This document shows, one piece after another, positions 37,861 through 46,531 of a stretch of 64,000 nt of DNA. The number at the start of each line of letters is the position of its first letter. Position 1 is the first letter of the stretch. The notes beneath the pieces are model-generated. The model saw only the letters and a list, made by a program, of their open reading frames with translations, was not told the origin of the DNA and ran no database searches. Source of the stretch: Xanthomonas sp. Leaf148 (lineage in GTDB: Bacteria > Pseudomonadota > Gammaproteobacteria > Xanthomonadales > Xanthomonadaceae); contig NZ_LMOP01000010.1 of NCBI RefSeq assembly GCF_001423585.1, positions 258,893 through 322,892 of the forward strand, read 5' to 3'. The position numbers were made by a program, and so were the translations under genes.

Positions 37861-39209
37861 CAGCGGTCGAAGGTCAGGCGCTGGCCAGCGGCACTGCCGA
37901 CCAACTGCTCGCCGTCCCACACCTGCTGCCCGTTGACCCAGGTCGCGGCAATGCGCGAGCGGAACGTGGTGCCCTCGAACGGCGACCAGCCGCATTTGGA
38001 CAGCACTTGCTCGCGCTTCACGGTGAACGGGGTGTTGTCGATCATCACCAGATCGGCGAAGTAGCCTTCGCGCAGAAAGCCGCGCTCTTCCACATCAAAC
38101 AACTGCGCCGGTGCATGCGCGAACTTCTGCACGATACGGGTGATCGGCAGCTTGCCTTCATGCACCAGCTCCAGCGCGGCGACCAGCGCGTACTGCACCA
38201 GCGGCAGCCCGGACGGCGCCTGCGCATAGGGTTTCTGCTTCTCTTCCCAGGTATGCGGGGCGTGGTCGGTGGCGAGCACGTCGATGACGTCTTCGGCCAG
38301 CGCTTCGATCAGGGCCAGGCGGTCGTCGGCGTCCTTGATCGCGGGGTTGCACTTGATCAGGTTGCCCAGCCGCGCGTAATCGCTGCGGTCGAAGCGCAAG
38401 AAGTGGATGCAGGTCTCGGCGGTGATGCGCTTGCGCAGCTTGCCGTCGGCGTCCACCAGCGGGCCGGCTTCGAACAGCCCCAGCTCGTCTGCGGTGGAGA
38501 TATGCAGCACATGCAGACGGGTGTTGTGCTTGCGCGCCAGCGACACGGCCAGCTGCGACGACTTCAGGCAGGCCTGCCGCGAACGGATGTCCGGGTGCAT
38601 GTCCGGGGTCAGCGCATCGCCGTACTTTTCCTTGTACTGCGCCATCGTCGCGTCGATGGTCGGGGTGTCTTCGCAATGGGTGATGATCGGCGTCGGCGCG
38701 TCGCGGAAGATCGCGTCCAACGTCTCGGGGTTATCGACCAGCATGTTGCCGGTAGAGGCGCCCATGAACACCTTGATGCCCGGCGCGGTCTTGGGGTCCA
38801 GCGACTGGATCGCGGCCAGGTTGTCGTTGCTGGCGCCCATGTAGAAGCCGTAGTTGGCCCAGGCGCGTCCGGCCGCAGCGTCGTACTTGGACTGCAGCGC
38901 GGTCGCGTCCAGCGTGGGCGGGTTGGTGTTGGGCATGTCCATGAAGCTGGTCAGCCCGCCGGCCACGGCGGCGCCGGATTCGGTGGCGATGTCGCCCTTG
39001 TGGGTCAGGCCCGGCTCGCGGAAGTGCACCTGGTCGTCGATCATGCCCGGCAGCACCCAGCGCCCGGCCGCGTCCACCACGGTGTCGCCGGCGGCAGGCG
39101 TGATCTTGCTGTCGATCTTGGCGATGCGACCGCCCTCGATCAGGAGATCGGCGTCGAACTCCTTGCCTTCGTTGACCAGGCGGGCGTTGATGATGACGGT
39201 TCGGCTCAT
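37860..39209 (-). CDS. pyrC: Dihydroorotase, class I type
   Basis: 449 residues from the ATG at 39209. Amidohydrolase motifs: [16 protein letters not shown] (metal-binding region, with Gln where DxHxH is usual: DDQVHF), [36 protein letters not shown] and VLATDHAPH. Cyclises carbamoyl-aspartate to dihydroorotate in pyrimidine synthesis. The DxQxH change at the first metal-binding pair deserves attention, though other ligands are present. Overlaps yidD by 4 bases. Confidence 0.9.
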   Translation of the reverse strand: MSRTVIINARLVNEGKEFDADLLIEGGRIAKIDSKITPAAGDTVVDAAGRWVLPGMIDDQVHFREPGLTHKGDIATESGAAVAGGLTSFMDMPNTNPPTLDATALQSKYDAAAGRAWANYGFYMGASNDNLAAIQSLDPKTAPGIKVFMGASTGNMLVDNPETLDAIFRDAPTPIITHCEDTPTIDATMAQYKEKYGDALTPDMHPDIRSRQACLKSSQLAVSLARKHNTRLHVLHISTADELGLFEAGPLVDADGKLRKRITAETCIHFLRFDRSDYARLGNLIKCNPAIKDADDRLALIEALAEDVIDVLATDHAPHTWEEKQKPYAQAPSGLPLVQYALVAALELVHEGKLPITRIVQKFAHAPAQLFDVEERGFLREGYFADLVMIDNTPFTVKREQVLSKCGWSPFEGTTFRSRIAATWVNGQQVWDGEQLVGSAAGQRLTFDR

Positions 39210-39505
39210 GGATGAGGTCCTTTGCAACTGCAGGAAGAAGAGGGGGGAGGGGCGGCGGACGCGGATGCGTCGGGCACCGGATCGAAGCCGCCCGGATGGA
39301 AGGGATGACAGCGGCCGAGCCGGCGCGCAGCCAGCCAACTCCCGCGTAGCGGGCCGAAGCGGCCGATGGCGGTCATCGCATACTCCGAGCAACTGGGCGC
39401 AAAACGGCAGCGCGGCCCGAGCAGCGGGCTGATGAACAGCTTGTAGAAGCGCAACAGCGCGATGAGCAGGCGTCCGATCACTTGCCAATCATATGCCACT
39501 TGCAT
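39206..39505 (-). CDS. yidD: YidD membrane protein insertion efficiency factor
   Basis: 99 residues from the ATG at 39505; a GTG at 39481 would start closer to the family ([19 protein letters not shown]). The core [20 protein letters not shown] and [15 protein letters not shown] is diagnostic. A membrane-associated helper of YidC. Usually next to rnpA/yidC; here it is in a pyrC operon instead. The C-terminal serine/cysteine-rich tail ([11 protein letters not shown]) is poorly conserved in general. Confidence 0.9.
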   Translation of the reverse strand: MQVAYDWQVIGRLLIALLRFYKLFISPLLGPRCRFAPSCSEYAMTAIGRFGPLRGSWLAARRLGRCHPFHPGGFDPVPDASASAAPPPSSSCSCKGPHP

Positions 39506-39589
39506 TAATAGGTGGTTGCCGGGGGTCAGCGGGGTACGTTATAAAGGCCCGCTTTCCCGGGCCCCGGGGGAACCAAGGAAGAGCGTTTC

Positions 39590-40615
39590 GTGGCTGCTAA
39601 AAAACCTGCAAAAAAGGCCGTAGAGGCCGCCAAGAAGTCCGCCAAACCCGCTGCGAAGAAGGCAGCGGCGCCTGCCGCTGCAAAACCGGCCGCCAAGAAG
39701 GCGACTCCGGCTCCTGCGCAACCGGTTGCCAAGAAGGCACCTGCGACCAAGGCCGCTGCCAAGCCGGCGCCGGCTTCCAAGGCCGCAGCGCCCAAGCCCG
39801 TGAAACCTGTCGCCAAGACCGCTGCCAAGCCGGCGGCGAGCAAGGCAGCTCCGGCTGCCGCCAAACCGGCTGCCAAGCCGGTGGCGTCCAAGTCCGTACC
39901 GAAGCCGGCCCCCAAGCCGGTTCCGGCCAAGTCAGTCCCGGTCAAGGCTGAGAAGCCCGCGCCCGCACCGGCCCCCAAGGCCGTCCCTGCGAAGCCGGCA
40001 AAGCCCGCGACCCCGTCACTTAAGAATCCCGTGCCCGTTTCGAAATCTTCCGCAAAAACGCCAACCAAAACCGAAGCCCCCGCCAAGCCCGCCGCGACCC
40101 GTCCGGTCGGCAAGGTGGCAGTGGCCGTGACCGCCAAGTCATCCAGCCCGACGCCCAAGACCAAGTACAAAGTGGTCGACTACAAGAACGACGAGACCAC
40201 CGGTCGACCGATCCTCCCGCAGGGCTACAAGCCTTCGGCGGACGAGGAGTACATGAGCAAACTGCAGCAGGAATACTTCCGTCAGCGTCTGCAGAGCTGG
40301 CGCAACGAGATGGTGGAGGAATCCAAGCAGACCATCGAAAACCTGCGCGAAGAAGTGCGCGACATCGGCGATGAAGCCGAGCGTGCCACGCGCGAGACCG
40401 AGAATTCGCTGGAACTGCGCGCGCGCGACCGTGCACGCAAGCTGATCTCCAAGATCGACAGCACGCTCAAGCGTCTGGAAGACGGCGACTACGGCTACTG
40501 CGTGGACACCGGTGAAGAAATCGGACTGGACCGCCTGGACGCGCGTCTGACTGCCGAGCGCACCATCGACGCCCAGGAGCGTTGGGAGCATCTGCAGAAG
40601 CAGCAAGGCGACTAA
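39590..40615 (+). CDS. DksA-family protein with a long histone H1-like Lys/Ala/Pro tail and no zinc-finger cysteines
   Basis: 341 residues, GTG start at 39590 behind AAGGAAGAG. Residues 1 to about 190 are a low-complexity Lys/Ala/Pro tail with AAKKPAK-type repeats like eukaryotic H1 or bacterial AlgP/Hc1 proteins. Residues about 215-341 align with DksA: coiled coil, tip with DEAERA (second tip Asp is Glu), SLELRARDRARKLISKI, and the finger region YGYCVDTGEEIG. Of the four zinc cysteines only Cys304 remains; the others are Thr307, Thr325 and Ala328. It probably binds both DNA and RNA polymerase; that is inference. Confidence 0.88.
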   Translation: MAAKKPAKKAVEAAKKSAKPAAKKAAAPAAAKPAAKKATPAPAQPVAKKAPATKAAAKPAPASKAAAPKPVKPVAKTAAKPAASKAAPAAAKPAAKPVASKSVPKPAPKPVPAKSVPVKAEKPAPAPAPKAVPAKPAKPATPSLKNPVPVSKSSAKTPTKTEAPAKPAATRPVGKVAVAVTAKSSSPTPKTKYKVVDYKNDETTGRPILPQGYKPSADEEYMSKLQQEYFRQRLQSWRNEMVEESKQTIENLREEVRDIGDEAERATRETENSLELRARDRARKLISKIDSTLKRLEDGDYGYCVDTGEEIGLDRLDARLTAERTIDAQERWEHLQKQQGD

Positions 40616-40635
40616 TCGTCTTTCTTCGTCCGCAT

Positions 40636-40667
40636 AAAAAACCCCGCCGTGTGCGGGGTTTTTTTGT
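40636..40667 (+). terminator. Rho-independent terminator of the dksA-like gene
   Basis: A-run, CCCCGC stem, short loop, GCGGGG, then seven T. Starts 21 bases after the stop. Confidence 0.93.
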
Positions 40668-40821
40668 GGGCGGTGGGTTGCTGCGGGCCGTTGTCGTGGC
40701 GCGTCGTTGCAGTGCGCCAGGCGACGCGGTGTCTGGCGGATTCGGTGGGTCCCGTTGCATCGACCGTCGCCGCGCGAGTACGCGCAAGCGGTGCAGGGCA
40801 CTGGCGGCCTCTGCAACCAGC

Positions 40822-40980
40822 GCCTCACCAGGCTTGGCCTGGAGCGGCTGGACAACACGTCGCGGGCATGCCGGCAGCATTTGCAGCCGATGCCTCGCCA
40901 GACTTGGCCTGGAGCGTCTGGACAACACGTAGCGACACACCGGCAGCATTTACAGCCGATGCCTCGCCAGACTCGGCTTG
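40822..40980. repeat. Tandem 69/70-bp repeat that includes a MITE end
   Basis: Starts of GCCTC(A/G)CCAG at 40822, 40892 and 40961. Each unit has about 20 bases of flank, then GGAGCGGCTGGACAACACGT, which matches the left end of the MITE, then CCGGCAGCATTT(G/A)CAGCCGAT. The third unit continues into MITE copy C. Confidence 0.85.
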
Positions 40981-41124
40981 AAGCGGCTGACAACACGCAG
41001 AGCGCTGAGTCATCAGGCGGACTTTGCCGCCGCGCTCAGAACCCACATGCACGCGTTGTAGCTACCGCGCCGAGCACCGACTGCGCCCGTGGTGCAGTGA
41101 GCGCAGTCGTCTTGTCGGCTGCGC
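40981..41124. mobile_element. MITE-like element, copy C, at the end of an MFS gene
   Basis: About 144 bp, ends AAGCGGCTGACAACACG and TTGTCGGCTGCGC, diverged from copies A and B. The right flank TTA (41125-41127) is the stop codon TAA of the minus-strand MFS gene; the left flank reads TTG. Confidence 0.68.
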
Positions 41125-42375
41125 TTATTGCAGATCGCGTAAGTCCAGCTTGCGCAACCGCGGCGCCTTCCAGGCCGTGGTTGCCACCACGCCCAGCGTG
41201 ACGCAGCCGCCGATGACGACCGCCGGCACCAGCCCGACCAGCCGTGCCATGACGCCGTCGTAGAACGCACCCAGCTCGTTGGACGAGCCGATGAAGATGC
41301 CGTTGATCGACGACACCCGGCCACGCATCGCGTCCGGTGTAGCGAGCTGCAGAATGGTTTGCCGCACCACCACCGACACGCCGTCGCACATGCCGTAGAC
41401 CAGCAGGATCGCCGCCGACAGCCAGAAGTGCCGCGACAGGCCGAAGGCGATGGTGCACAGCCCGAAGCCGGCCACCGACAGCATCAGGATGCGGCCGGCA
41501 TTGCGCTGCAGCGGGTGCCGCGCCAGCCACACGCCGACCACGATCGAGCCCAGCGCCGGCGCACCGCGCAGGATGCCCAGTCCCTCGGGGCCGTAATGCA
41601 GGATTTCCTGGATGAAGGCCGGCAACATCGATACCGCGCCGCCCAGCAGCACCGAAAACATGTCCAGCGCCATCGCGCCCAGCATGATCTGGTTGGAGAG
41701 CACGAACTGCGCCCCTTCGGCGATGCTGCGGAAGATCGGTGCACGTGGGCCGGCGTTGACCGGCTCGCTGACGCGCAACAACGCCAGGGCCAGGATCGCC
41801 ACCAATGCCACGCCTGCGGCCACGCCATAGGCCAGGCCCTTGCCGCCCCAGCCGACCAGCACGCCGCCCAGTGCCGGGCCGATCACCATGCCGGCCTGGA
41901 AGGTGACGCTGCCGATGCTGGCGCCGCGTGCGAACGCTTCGCGCGGCAACGCACGCGCGAACAAGGCGTTGTAGACCGGCGACAGGAACGAGCGCGCCGC
42001 GCCGGTCAATGCGATGGCGGCATAGATCGGCCACACGCCTTGGATGGGCAGCCAGCCCTGTGCGATCGCCATCAACAGCAACGCGGTGGCGACCAACCCC
42101 AGGACTGCGACCATGCCCAGGCGCCTGCGTGGCAGATGATCGACCAGATAGCCGGCAAACGGCGCAATGCAGAAGAACGGCAGGATTTCCGCAAGGCCGA
42201 TCAGCCCGAGCGACAGCGGATTGCGCGTGATCTCATAGATGTGCCAACCGACCGTGACCGCCACGATCTGGTACGACAGCATTGCCGCGACGCGGTACAG
42301 CAACACCAGGCCGAAGCCCGGATGGGCGAACAGCGTGCGCAGCGAGTCGGTGGGCGAGGGCGTCGGCGTGCTCAC
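41125..42375 (-). CDS. MFS transporter (EntS/MFS_3-like)
   Basis: 416 residues, GTG start at 42375 overlapping the sufE stop by 4 bases. About 12 hydrophobic helices; MFS motif A-like AGYLVDHLPRRRLG between helices 2 and 3. Substrate unknown. The stop codon sits in the flanking trinucleotide of MITE copy C, so the natural C-terminus may have been set by that insertion. Confidence 0.88.
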   Translation of the reverse strand: MSTPTPSPTDSLRTLFAHPGFGLVLLYRVAAMLSYQIVAVTVGWHIYEITRNPLSLGLIGLAEILPFFCIAPFAGYLVDHLPRRRLGMVAVLGLVATALLLMAIAQGWLPIQGVWPIYAAIALTGAARSFLSPVYNALFARALPREAFARGASIGSVTFQAGMVIGPALGGVLVGWGGKGLAYGVAAGVALVAILALALLRVSEPVNAGPRAPIFRSIAEGAQFVLSNQIMLGAMALDMFSVLLGGAVSMLPAFIQEILHYGPEGLGILRGAPALGSIVVGVWLARHPLQRNAGRILMLSVAGFGLCTIAFGLSRHFWLSAAILLVYGMCDGVSVVVRQTILQLATPDAMRGRVSSINGIFIGSSNELGAFYDGVMARLVGLVPAVVIGGCVTLGVVATTAWKAPRLRKLDLRDLQ

Positions 42376-42809
42376 TGTTGTGCGCGTGCAGTGTCGCGAA
42401 TGAAGGCCAGCATGGCGGCCACGCCGTTGCTACGCGTTGGCGACAGGTGCTTGGCCAGGCCAATGCCGGCGATGTAGTCCGGCTCGGTGGCCAGAATTTC
42501 TTGCGCGCTACGCCCGGAATACACGCGCAGCGCCAGATAGATCAGCCCGGACACGATGGCCGAATCGCTGACGGCATGGAAGTCCAGCCGTTCGGCATTG
42601 CCTTCCGGCACGATCCACACCATCGACTGGCATCCGTGCAGGCGGTGTTCTTCGGTCTTCCACTGCTCGGGGAAGGTGGGCAATTTGCGGCCCAGATCGA
42701 TCAGGTACTGGTAGCGCTCGGACCAGTCGCTGAAGAAGGAAAACTCGTCGGCAATGGCGGCCTGCGCTTCGACGGCAGTGGGTTCAAGCGGGAAGGGGGT
42801 GGTGGTCAT
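42372..42809 (-). CDS. sufE: Cysteine desulfuration protein SufE
   Basis: 145 residues from the ATG at 42809; the longer frame to 42953 lies in repeat sequence. The sulfur-accepting cysteine is in HRLHGCQSMVW. Other landmarks: YLIDLGRKLP and SDSAIVSGLIYLALRVYSG. Takes persulfide from SufS for Fe-S assembly. It is not next to a suf operon here. Confidence 0.93.
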   Translation of the reverse strand: MTTTPFPLEPTAVEAQAAIADEFSFFSDWSERYQYLIDLGRKLPTFPEQWKTEEHRLHGCQSMVWIVPEGNAERLDFHAVSDSAIVSGLIYLALRVYSGRSAQEILATEPDYIAGIGLAKHLSPTRSNGVAAMLAFIRDTARAQQ

Positions 42810-42854
42810 CAAAATTCCAGAATCGTTCGCAAAATCTAGGGGCATTCGGTCAAA

Positions 42855-43014
42855 GCCCCTCTCCCTTCGGAAGAGGGGTTGGGGTGAGGGTACGGGCGAA
42901 GCCTCGCTGGAATTCGATGCGGACTTCGTCCAGCCCTCAAAAAAGCGGTACACGCGGCTTGGCCTGCACCCTCATCCGCCCCTTCGGGGCACCTTCTCCC
43001 GCGCGCGGGAGAAG
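42855..43014. repeat. Paired-hairpin intergenic repeat between sufE and cysS
   Basis: CCCCTCTCCCTTCGGAAGAGGGG plus GTTGGGGTGAGGGTACG on the left, CACCCTCATCC and CCTTCTCCCGCGCGCGGGAGAAG on the right. Same family as the 36.3-kb array. Confidence 0.85.
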
Positions 43015-43039
43015 AAATCTGACGGACGCAGGCAAGCGG

Positions 43040-44461
43040 TCAGCTGCGCTTCCAGCGCACGCCTTGCGGGGTGTCTTCCAGCACGATGCCTTCGTCGGCG
43101 AGTTGCTTGCGGATGGCGTCGGCACGGGCAAAATCCTTGGCCTTCTTCGCCGTGCTGCGTTCTTCGACCAGGGCGGTGATGCGTGCATCGTCGCTGGCAT
43201 CGGTGCCGCGCGAGAACCAGGCGGCCGGGTCCTGCTGCAACAAGCCCAGCGCCATTCCGGCACCCAGCAGCTCGGCCTTGGCGCGTTGCAATGCTGCAAG
43301 ATTCTCTGGGCTAAGCCCGTCGATTAGGCCGCCGGCCGGAGCAAACTCCAGCAGCGCCCGGTTCGCATCCTTGGCAAGCTTTGCCATCACCGCCAGTGCC
43401 AGCGGCGTATTGAGATCGTCGTTGAGCGCCTCTTCTATCTGCTCTGGAATCGCTGGCTCCACGCGGATCGCTTTCAGGCTTCGCAAGGTCCCGTACAAGC
43501 CATCGAGCCGCTTGACCTGATCGTCGATCAACGCATCCGACCAATCCAGCGGTTGCCGGTAATGCGCGCTCAATAGCGCAAGACGCAGCGCTTCCGGCGG
43601 ATGTTTGCCGATCAGATCGTGCACCGTTTCGACGTTGCCCAGCGACTTGCTCATCTTGGCGCCGCTGAAATTGAGCATGCCGTTGTGCAGCCAGAAGCGG
43701 GCGAAGGTGGCGCCGCCATGCGCGCACTCGCTCTGCGCGATTTCGTTTTCGTGATGCGGGAACTGCAGGTCCACGCCACCGGCATGGATGTCGATGGTCG
43801 GGCCCAGGTGCGCGGCGGCCATGGCCGAGCATTCGATATGCCAGCCGGGGCGGCCGCGGCCCCACGGCGAGTCCCAGCCGGGCAGGTCGTCGGTGGATGG
43901 CTTCCACAGCACGAAGTCGCCGGGGTCGCGCTTGTACGGCGCCACGTCCACGCGCGCGCCGGCCAGCATTTCGTCGGGGTCACGCCGCGACAGCTTGCCG
44001 TAGCCGTCGAAACTGGCCACGGCAAACAGCACGTGGCCTTCGGCGGCATACGCATGGCCGTTGGCGATCAACTGCTCGATCATCGTCACGATCTGCGGGA
44101 TATGCGCGGTGGCTTCCGGTTCGATGTCCGGCGGCACGACACCCAGCGCGGCCATGTCCTGCCGATAGATCGCGGCGAAGCGGTCGGTGATGGTGGAGAT
44201 CGGGACGCCCTGCGCCTGTGCGGCGGCGTTGATCTTGTCGTCCACGTCGGTGATGTTGCGCGCGTAGCGCAGCGCCCCAAAGCGGCGCCGCAGCAGCGCG
44301 GCGAGCACGTCAAACACCACCGGGCCGCGGGCGTTACCGATATGCGCGTAGTTGTAGACGGTAGGGCCGCACACATACAGGGTGGGGCTGGACGGATCGA
44401 GCGGCGCGAACGGTTCGACCCGCCGCGTCAAGTTGTTGTGCAGGCGCAGGCTCATCGGCAT
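43040..44461 (-). CDS. cysS: Cysteinyl-tRNA synthetase
   Basis: 473 residues from the ATG at 44461, or 471 from the ATG at 44455; neither has a good ribosome site. Class I motifs: [17 protein letters not shown] (HIGH equivalent HIGN with zinc Cys) and KMSKSLGN (KMSKS). Further zinc ligands in [11 protein letters not shown] and [12 protein letters not shown]. Charges tRNA-Cys. Confidence 0.95.
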   Translation of the reverse strand: MPMSLRLHNNLTRRVEPFAPLDPSSPTLYVCGPTVYNYAHIGNARGPVVFDVLAALLRRRFGALRYARNITDVDDKINAAAQAQGVPISTITDRFAAIYRQDMAALGVVPPDIEPEATAHIPQIVTMIEQLIANGHAYAAEGHVLFAVASFDGYGKLSRRDPDEMLAGARVDVAPYKRDPGDFVLWKPSTDDLPGWDSPWGRGRPGWHIECSAMAAAHLGPTIDIHAGGVDLQFPHHENEIAQSECAHGGATFARFWLHNGMLNFSGAKMSKSLGNVETVHDLIGKHPPEALRLALLSAHYRQPLDWSDALIDDQVKRLDGLYGTLRSLKAIRVEPAIPEQIEEALNDDLNTPLALAVMAKLAKDANRALLEFAPAGGLIDGLSPENLAALQRAKAELLGAGMALGLLQQDPAAWFSRGTDASDDARITALVEERSTAKKAKDFARADAIRKQLADEGIVLEDTPQGVRWKRS

Positions 44462-44611
44462 CTGAAAAAGGGTAACCGCGCGATTCTAGCCCCTCGCGGC
44501 AGGATGGCGAACCGGCATGCCGACACCGGCGACCGGATGGGCTGCGTTCAGCCCCGGAGATCACAAGCTCCATACACTAACGTATTGCCCGGCTATGCCT
44601 TCCTGGTACTG

Positions 44612-45124
44612 ATGCGACCTTCTCTGTTCTTCATGCTGCTGTGTGTGTTCGCCTGGCCGGCGGTCTCGGTGCACGCGGCAGAGCCGGACCCCAAGAACCG
44701 GGTCGTGGTGATCGAGAACGTCAAGCTGGACTATGCGCAAGTGCTCAATGTCGAGCCGGTCTACCAGACGCTGCGCGCCACCCGTATCGAAGAGCAGTGC
44801 GAGGCCGAACAGGCAGCACCGGTGGCGGTTGCGTCGGTCGAAGACGAGGGCCGCATCAACCGCATGGTGGATTCGGTCAAGGAGATGTTCACGCGCAGGC
44901 CCGAGCCCGCCCCGGCTGCAGTGCCGCCGACCAGTACCCGCCGCAATTGCCGGGTAGTGGAAGTGCCGCGCGAGTTCCGGCGGCCGATCGCCTTCGACGT
45001 GGATTACGTCTACAAGGGCACCAAGTACCGCTCGCGGCTGCCGGAAGATCCGGGCAACCGGCTGCGCATCCGGGTCTCGGTGACCCCCTATATTCCCGAC
45101 GCCATCGTCGCACCGCCGCGCTGA
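44612..45124 (+). CDS. Exported protein of unknown function
   Basis: 170 residues from the ATG at 44612, with a signal peptide (SLFFMLLCVFAWPAVSVHAAE). The segment VKLDYAQVLNVEPVYQTLRATRIEEQC resembles the start of glycine-zipper 2TM outer-membrane proteins, but the glycine zipper itself is absent; a Pro-rich linker and FDVDYVYKGTKYRSRLPEDPG follow. Two cysteines may pair. Divergent from cysS with 150 bases between starts. Confidence 0.72.
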   Translation: MRPSLFFMLLCVFAWPAVSVHAAEPDPKNRVVVIENVKLDYAQVLNVEPVYQTLRATRIEEQCEAEQAAPVAVASVEDEGRINRMVDSVKEMFTRRPEPAPAAVPPTSTRRNCRVVEVPREFRRPIAFDVDYVYKGTKYRSRLPEDPGNRLRIRVSVTPYIPDAIVAPPR

Positions 45125-45174
45125 GGGGCATGGCGGTTGCGCCGTACCCGCATGCATGCGAGGATTCGCGCCCT

Positions 45175-45276
45175 ATGCAAGCAATCCCCTTTCAGCACGA
45201 CACCAGCGCGGCCCGGATGGCCTCCGGCATGACCTCGCGTGCCCGCCGACCGGAATCCCACATTTTCGCTGGGTAA
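45175..45276 (+). CDS. Possible arginine leader peptide upstream of argF'
   Basis: 33-residue frame MQAIPFQHDTSAARMASGM... ending HIFAG, with AGGA 10 bases upstream of its ATG. Arg at positions 14, 22, 24 and 25 (the last three in SRARRP). Its stop codon overlaps GCTGGGT (45268-45274), a sequence that can pair with the 5' arm of the following terminator. This geometry fits ribosome-mediated attenuation. No homologue is known to me; it may be fortuitous. Confidence 0.35.
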   Translation: MQAIPFQHDTSAARMASGMTSRARRPESHIFAG

Positions 45277-45300
45277 CCGGGGCGTTTTGCTGTCCGTTCT

Positions 45301-45330
45301 GAAAACCCAGCCCACCGGCTGGGTTTTTTC
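45301..45330 (+). terminator. Terminator/attenuator hairpin ahead of argF'
   Basis: Perfect 11-pair stem AAAACCCAGCC / GGCTGGGTTTT, loop CACC, T-run. It lies 177 bases after the stop of the upstream gene and about 100 bases before argF'. It could terminate the upstream gene or act as an attenuator. Confidence 0.85.
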
Positions 45331-45433
45331 GTTCTGGCGTCACAAAAGTTTCAACCGCAAGAAACGCGCATGTCGCGCACCCCGTCGCTCCTGGCGGACC
45401 ACGCAGCAGAAGCACGCAGCAAAGGATCGATCG

Positions 45434-46459
45434 ATGTCACTGAAGCACTTCTTGAACACCCAGGACTGGAGCCGCGCCGAACTGGACGCGTTGTTGACCC
45501 AGGCCGCATTGTTCAAACGCAACAAGCTGGGAAGCGAGCTGAAGGGCAAGTCGATCGCGCTGGTGTTTTTCAACCCGTCCATGCGCACGCGGACCAGCTT
45601 CGAGCTGGGTGCGTTTCAGCTGGGCGGGCATGCAGTGGTGCTGCAGCCGGGCAAGGATGCCTGGCCGATCGAGTTCAACCTGGGCACGGTGATGGACGGC
45701 GACACCGAGGAGCACATTGCCGAAGTGGCGCGCGTGCTGGGCCGCTATGTCGATCTGATCGGCGTGCGCGCGTTTCCCAAGTTCGTCGACTGGTCCAAGG
45801 ACCGCGAAGATCAGGTGCTGAAGAGCTTCGCCAAGTATTCGCCGGTGCCGGTGATCAACATGGAGACCATCACTCACCCGTGCCAGGAGCTGGCGCACGC
45901 GATGGCATTGCAGGAACACTTCGGCACGCAGGATCTGCGCGGCAAAAAGTACGTGCTGACCTGGACCTATCACCCCAAGCCGCTCAACACCGCGGTGGCC
46001 AATTCCGCGTTGACGATTGCTACGCGCATGGGCATGGACGTCACCCTGCTGTGCCCGACGCCGGATTACATCCTGGATCAGCGTTACATGGACTGGGCGG
46101 CGCAGAACGTGGCCGAAAGCGGCGGCTCGCTGCAGGTGAGCCACGACATCGCAAGCGCCTACAGCGGCGCCGATGTCGTCTACGCCAAGAGCTGGGGCGC
46201 GCTGCCGTTCTTCGGCAATTGGGAGCCGGAAAAGCCGATCCGCGACCAGTACCAGCACTTCATCGTCGACGAAGCCAAGATGGCGCTGACCAACAACGGC
46301 GTGTTCTCGCACTGCCTGCCGCTGCGTCGCAACGTCAAGGCCACCGACGCGGTGATGGATTCGCCCAACTGCATCGCCATCGACGAGGCGGAAAACCGCC
46401 TGCATGTGCAGAAGGCGATCATGGCTGCCCTGGTAGGCCAGGGCAGCCGGAATTCGTGA
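45434..46459 (+). CDS. argF': N-acetyl-L-ornithine carbamoyltransferase (AOTCase)
   Basis: 341 residues from the ATG at 45434. A transcarbamylase with carbamoyl-phosphate motif FNPSMRTRTSFELGAF (in place of STRTR) and HPCQELAHAMAL. The Xanthomonas-type AOTCase uses N-acetylornithine rather than ornithine; PKPLNTAVANS and HCLPLRRNVKATD match that subgroup. It produces N-acetylcitrulline, which ArgE' deacetylates two genes downstream. No classical argF occurs in this window. Confidence 0.92.
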   Translation: MSLKHFLNTQDWSRAELDALLTQAALFKRNKLGSELKGKSIALVFFNPSMRTRTSFELGAFQLGGHAVVLQPGKDAWPIEFNLGTVMDGDTEEHIAEVARVLGRYVDLIGVRAFPKFVDWSKDREDQVLKSFAKYSPVPVINMETITHPCQELAHAMALQEHFGTQDLRGKKYVLTWTYHPKPLNTAVANSALTIATRMGMDVTLLCPTPDYILDQRYMDWAAQNVAESGGSLQVSHDIASAYSGADVVYAKSWGALPFFGNWEPEKPIRDQYQHFIVDEAKMALTNNGVFSHCLPLRRNVKATDAVMDSPNCIAIDEAENRLHVQKAIMAALVGQGSRNS

Positions 46460-46531
46460 TTGGGGATTGGGGATTCGCAACGGCGAACTCCGCTCCCGAC
46501 CCAACTTAGTCAACTTCCACAGAGAGCCCCC

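Noticed and set aside
39526..40170. Gly/Ala-rich 214-residue minus-strand frame
   Set aside because: Antisense of the Lys/Ala/Pro tail of the DksA-like gene; low complexity only.
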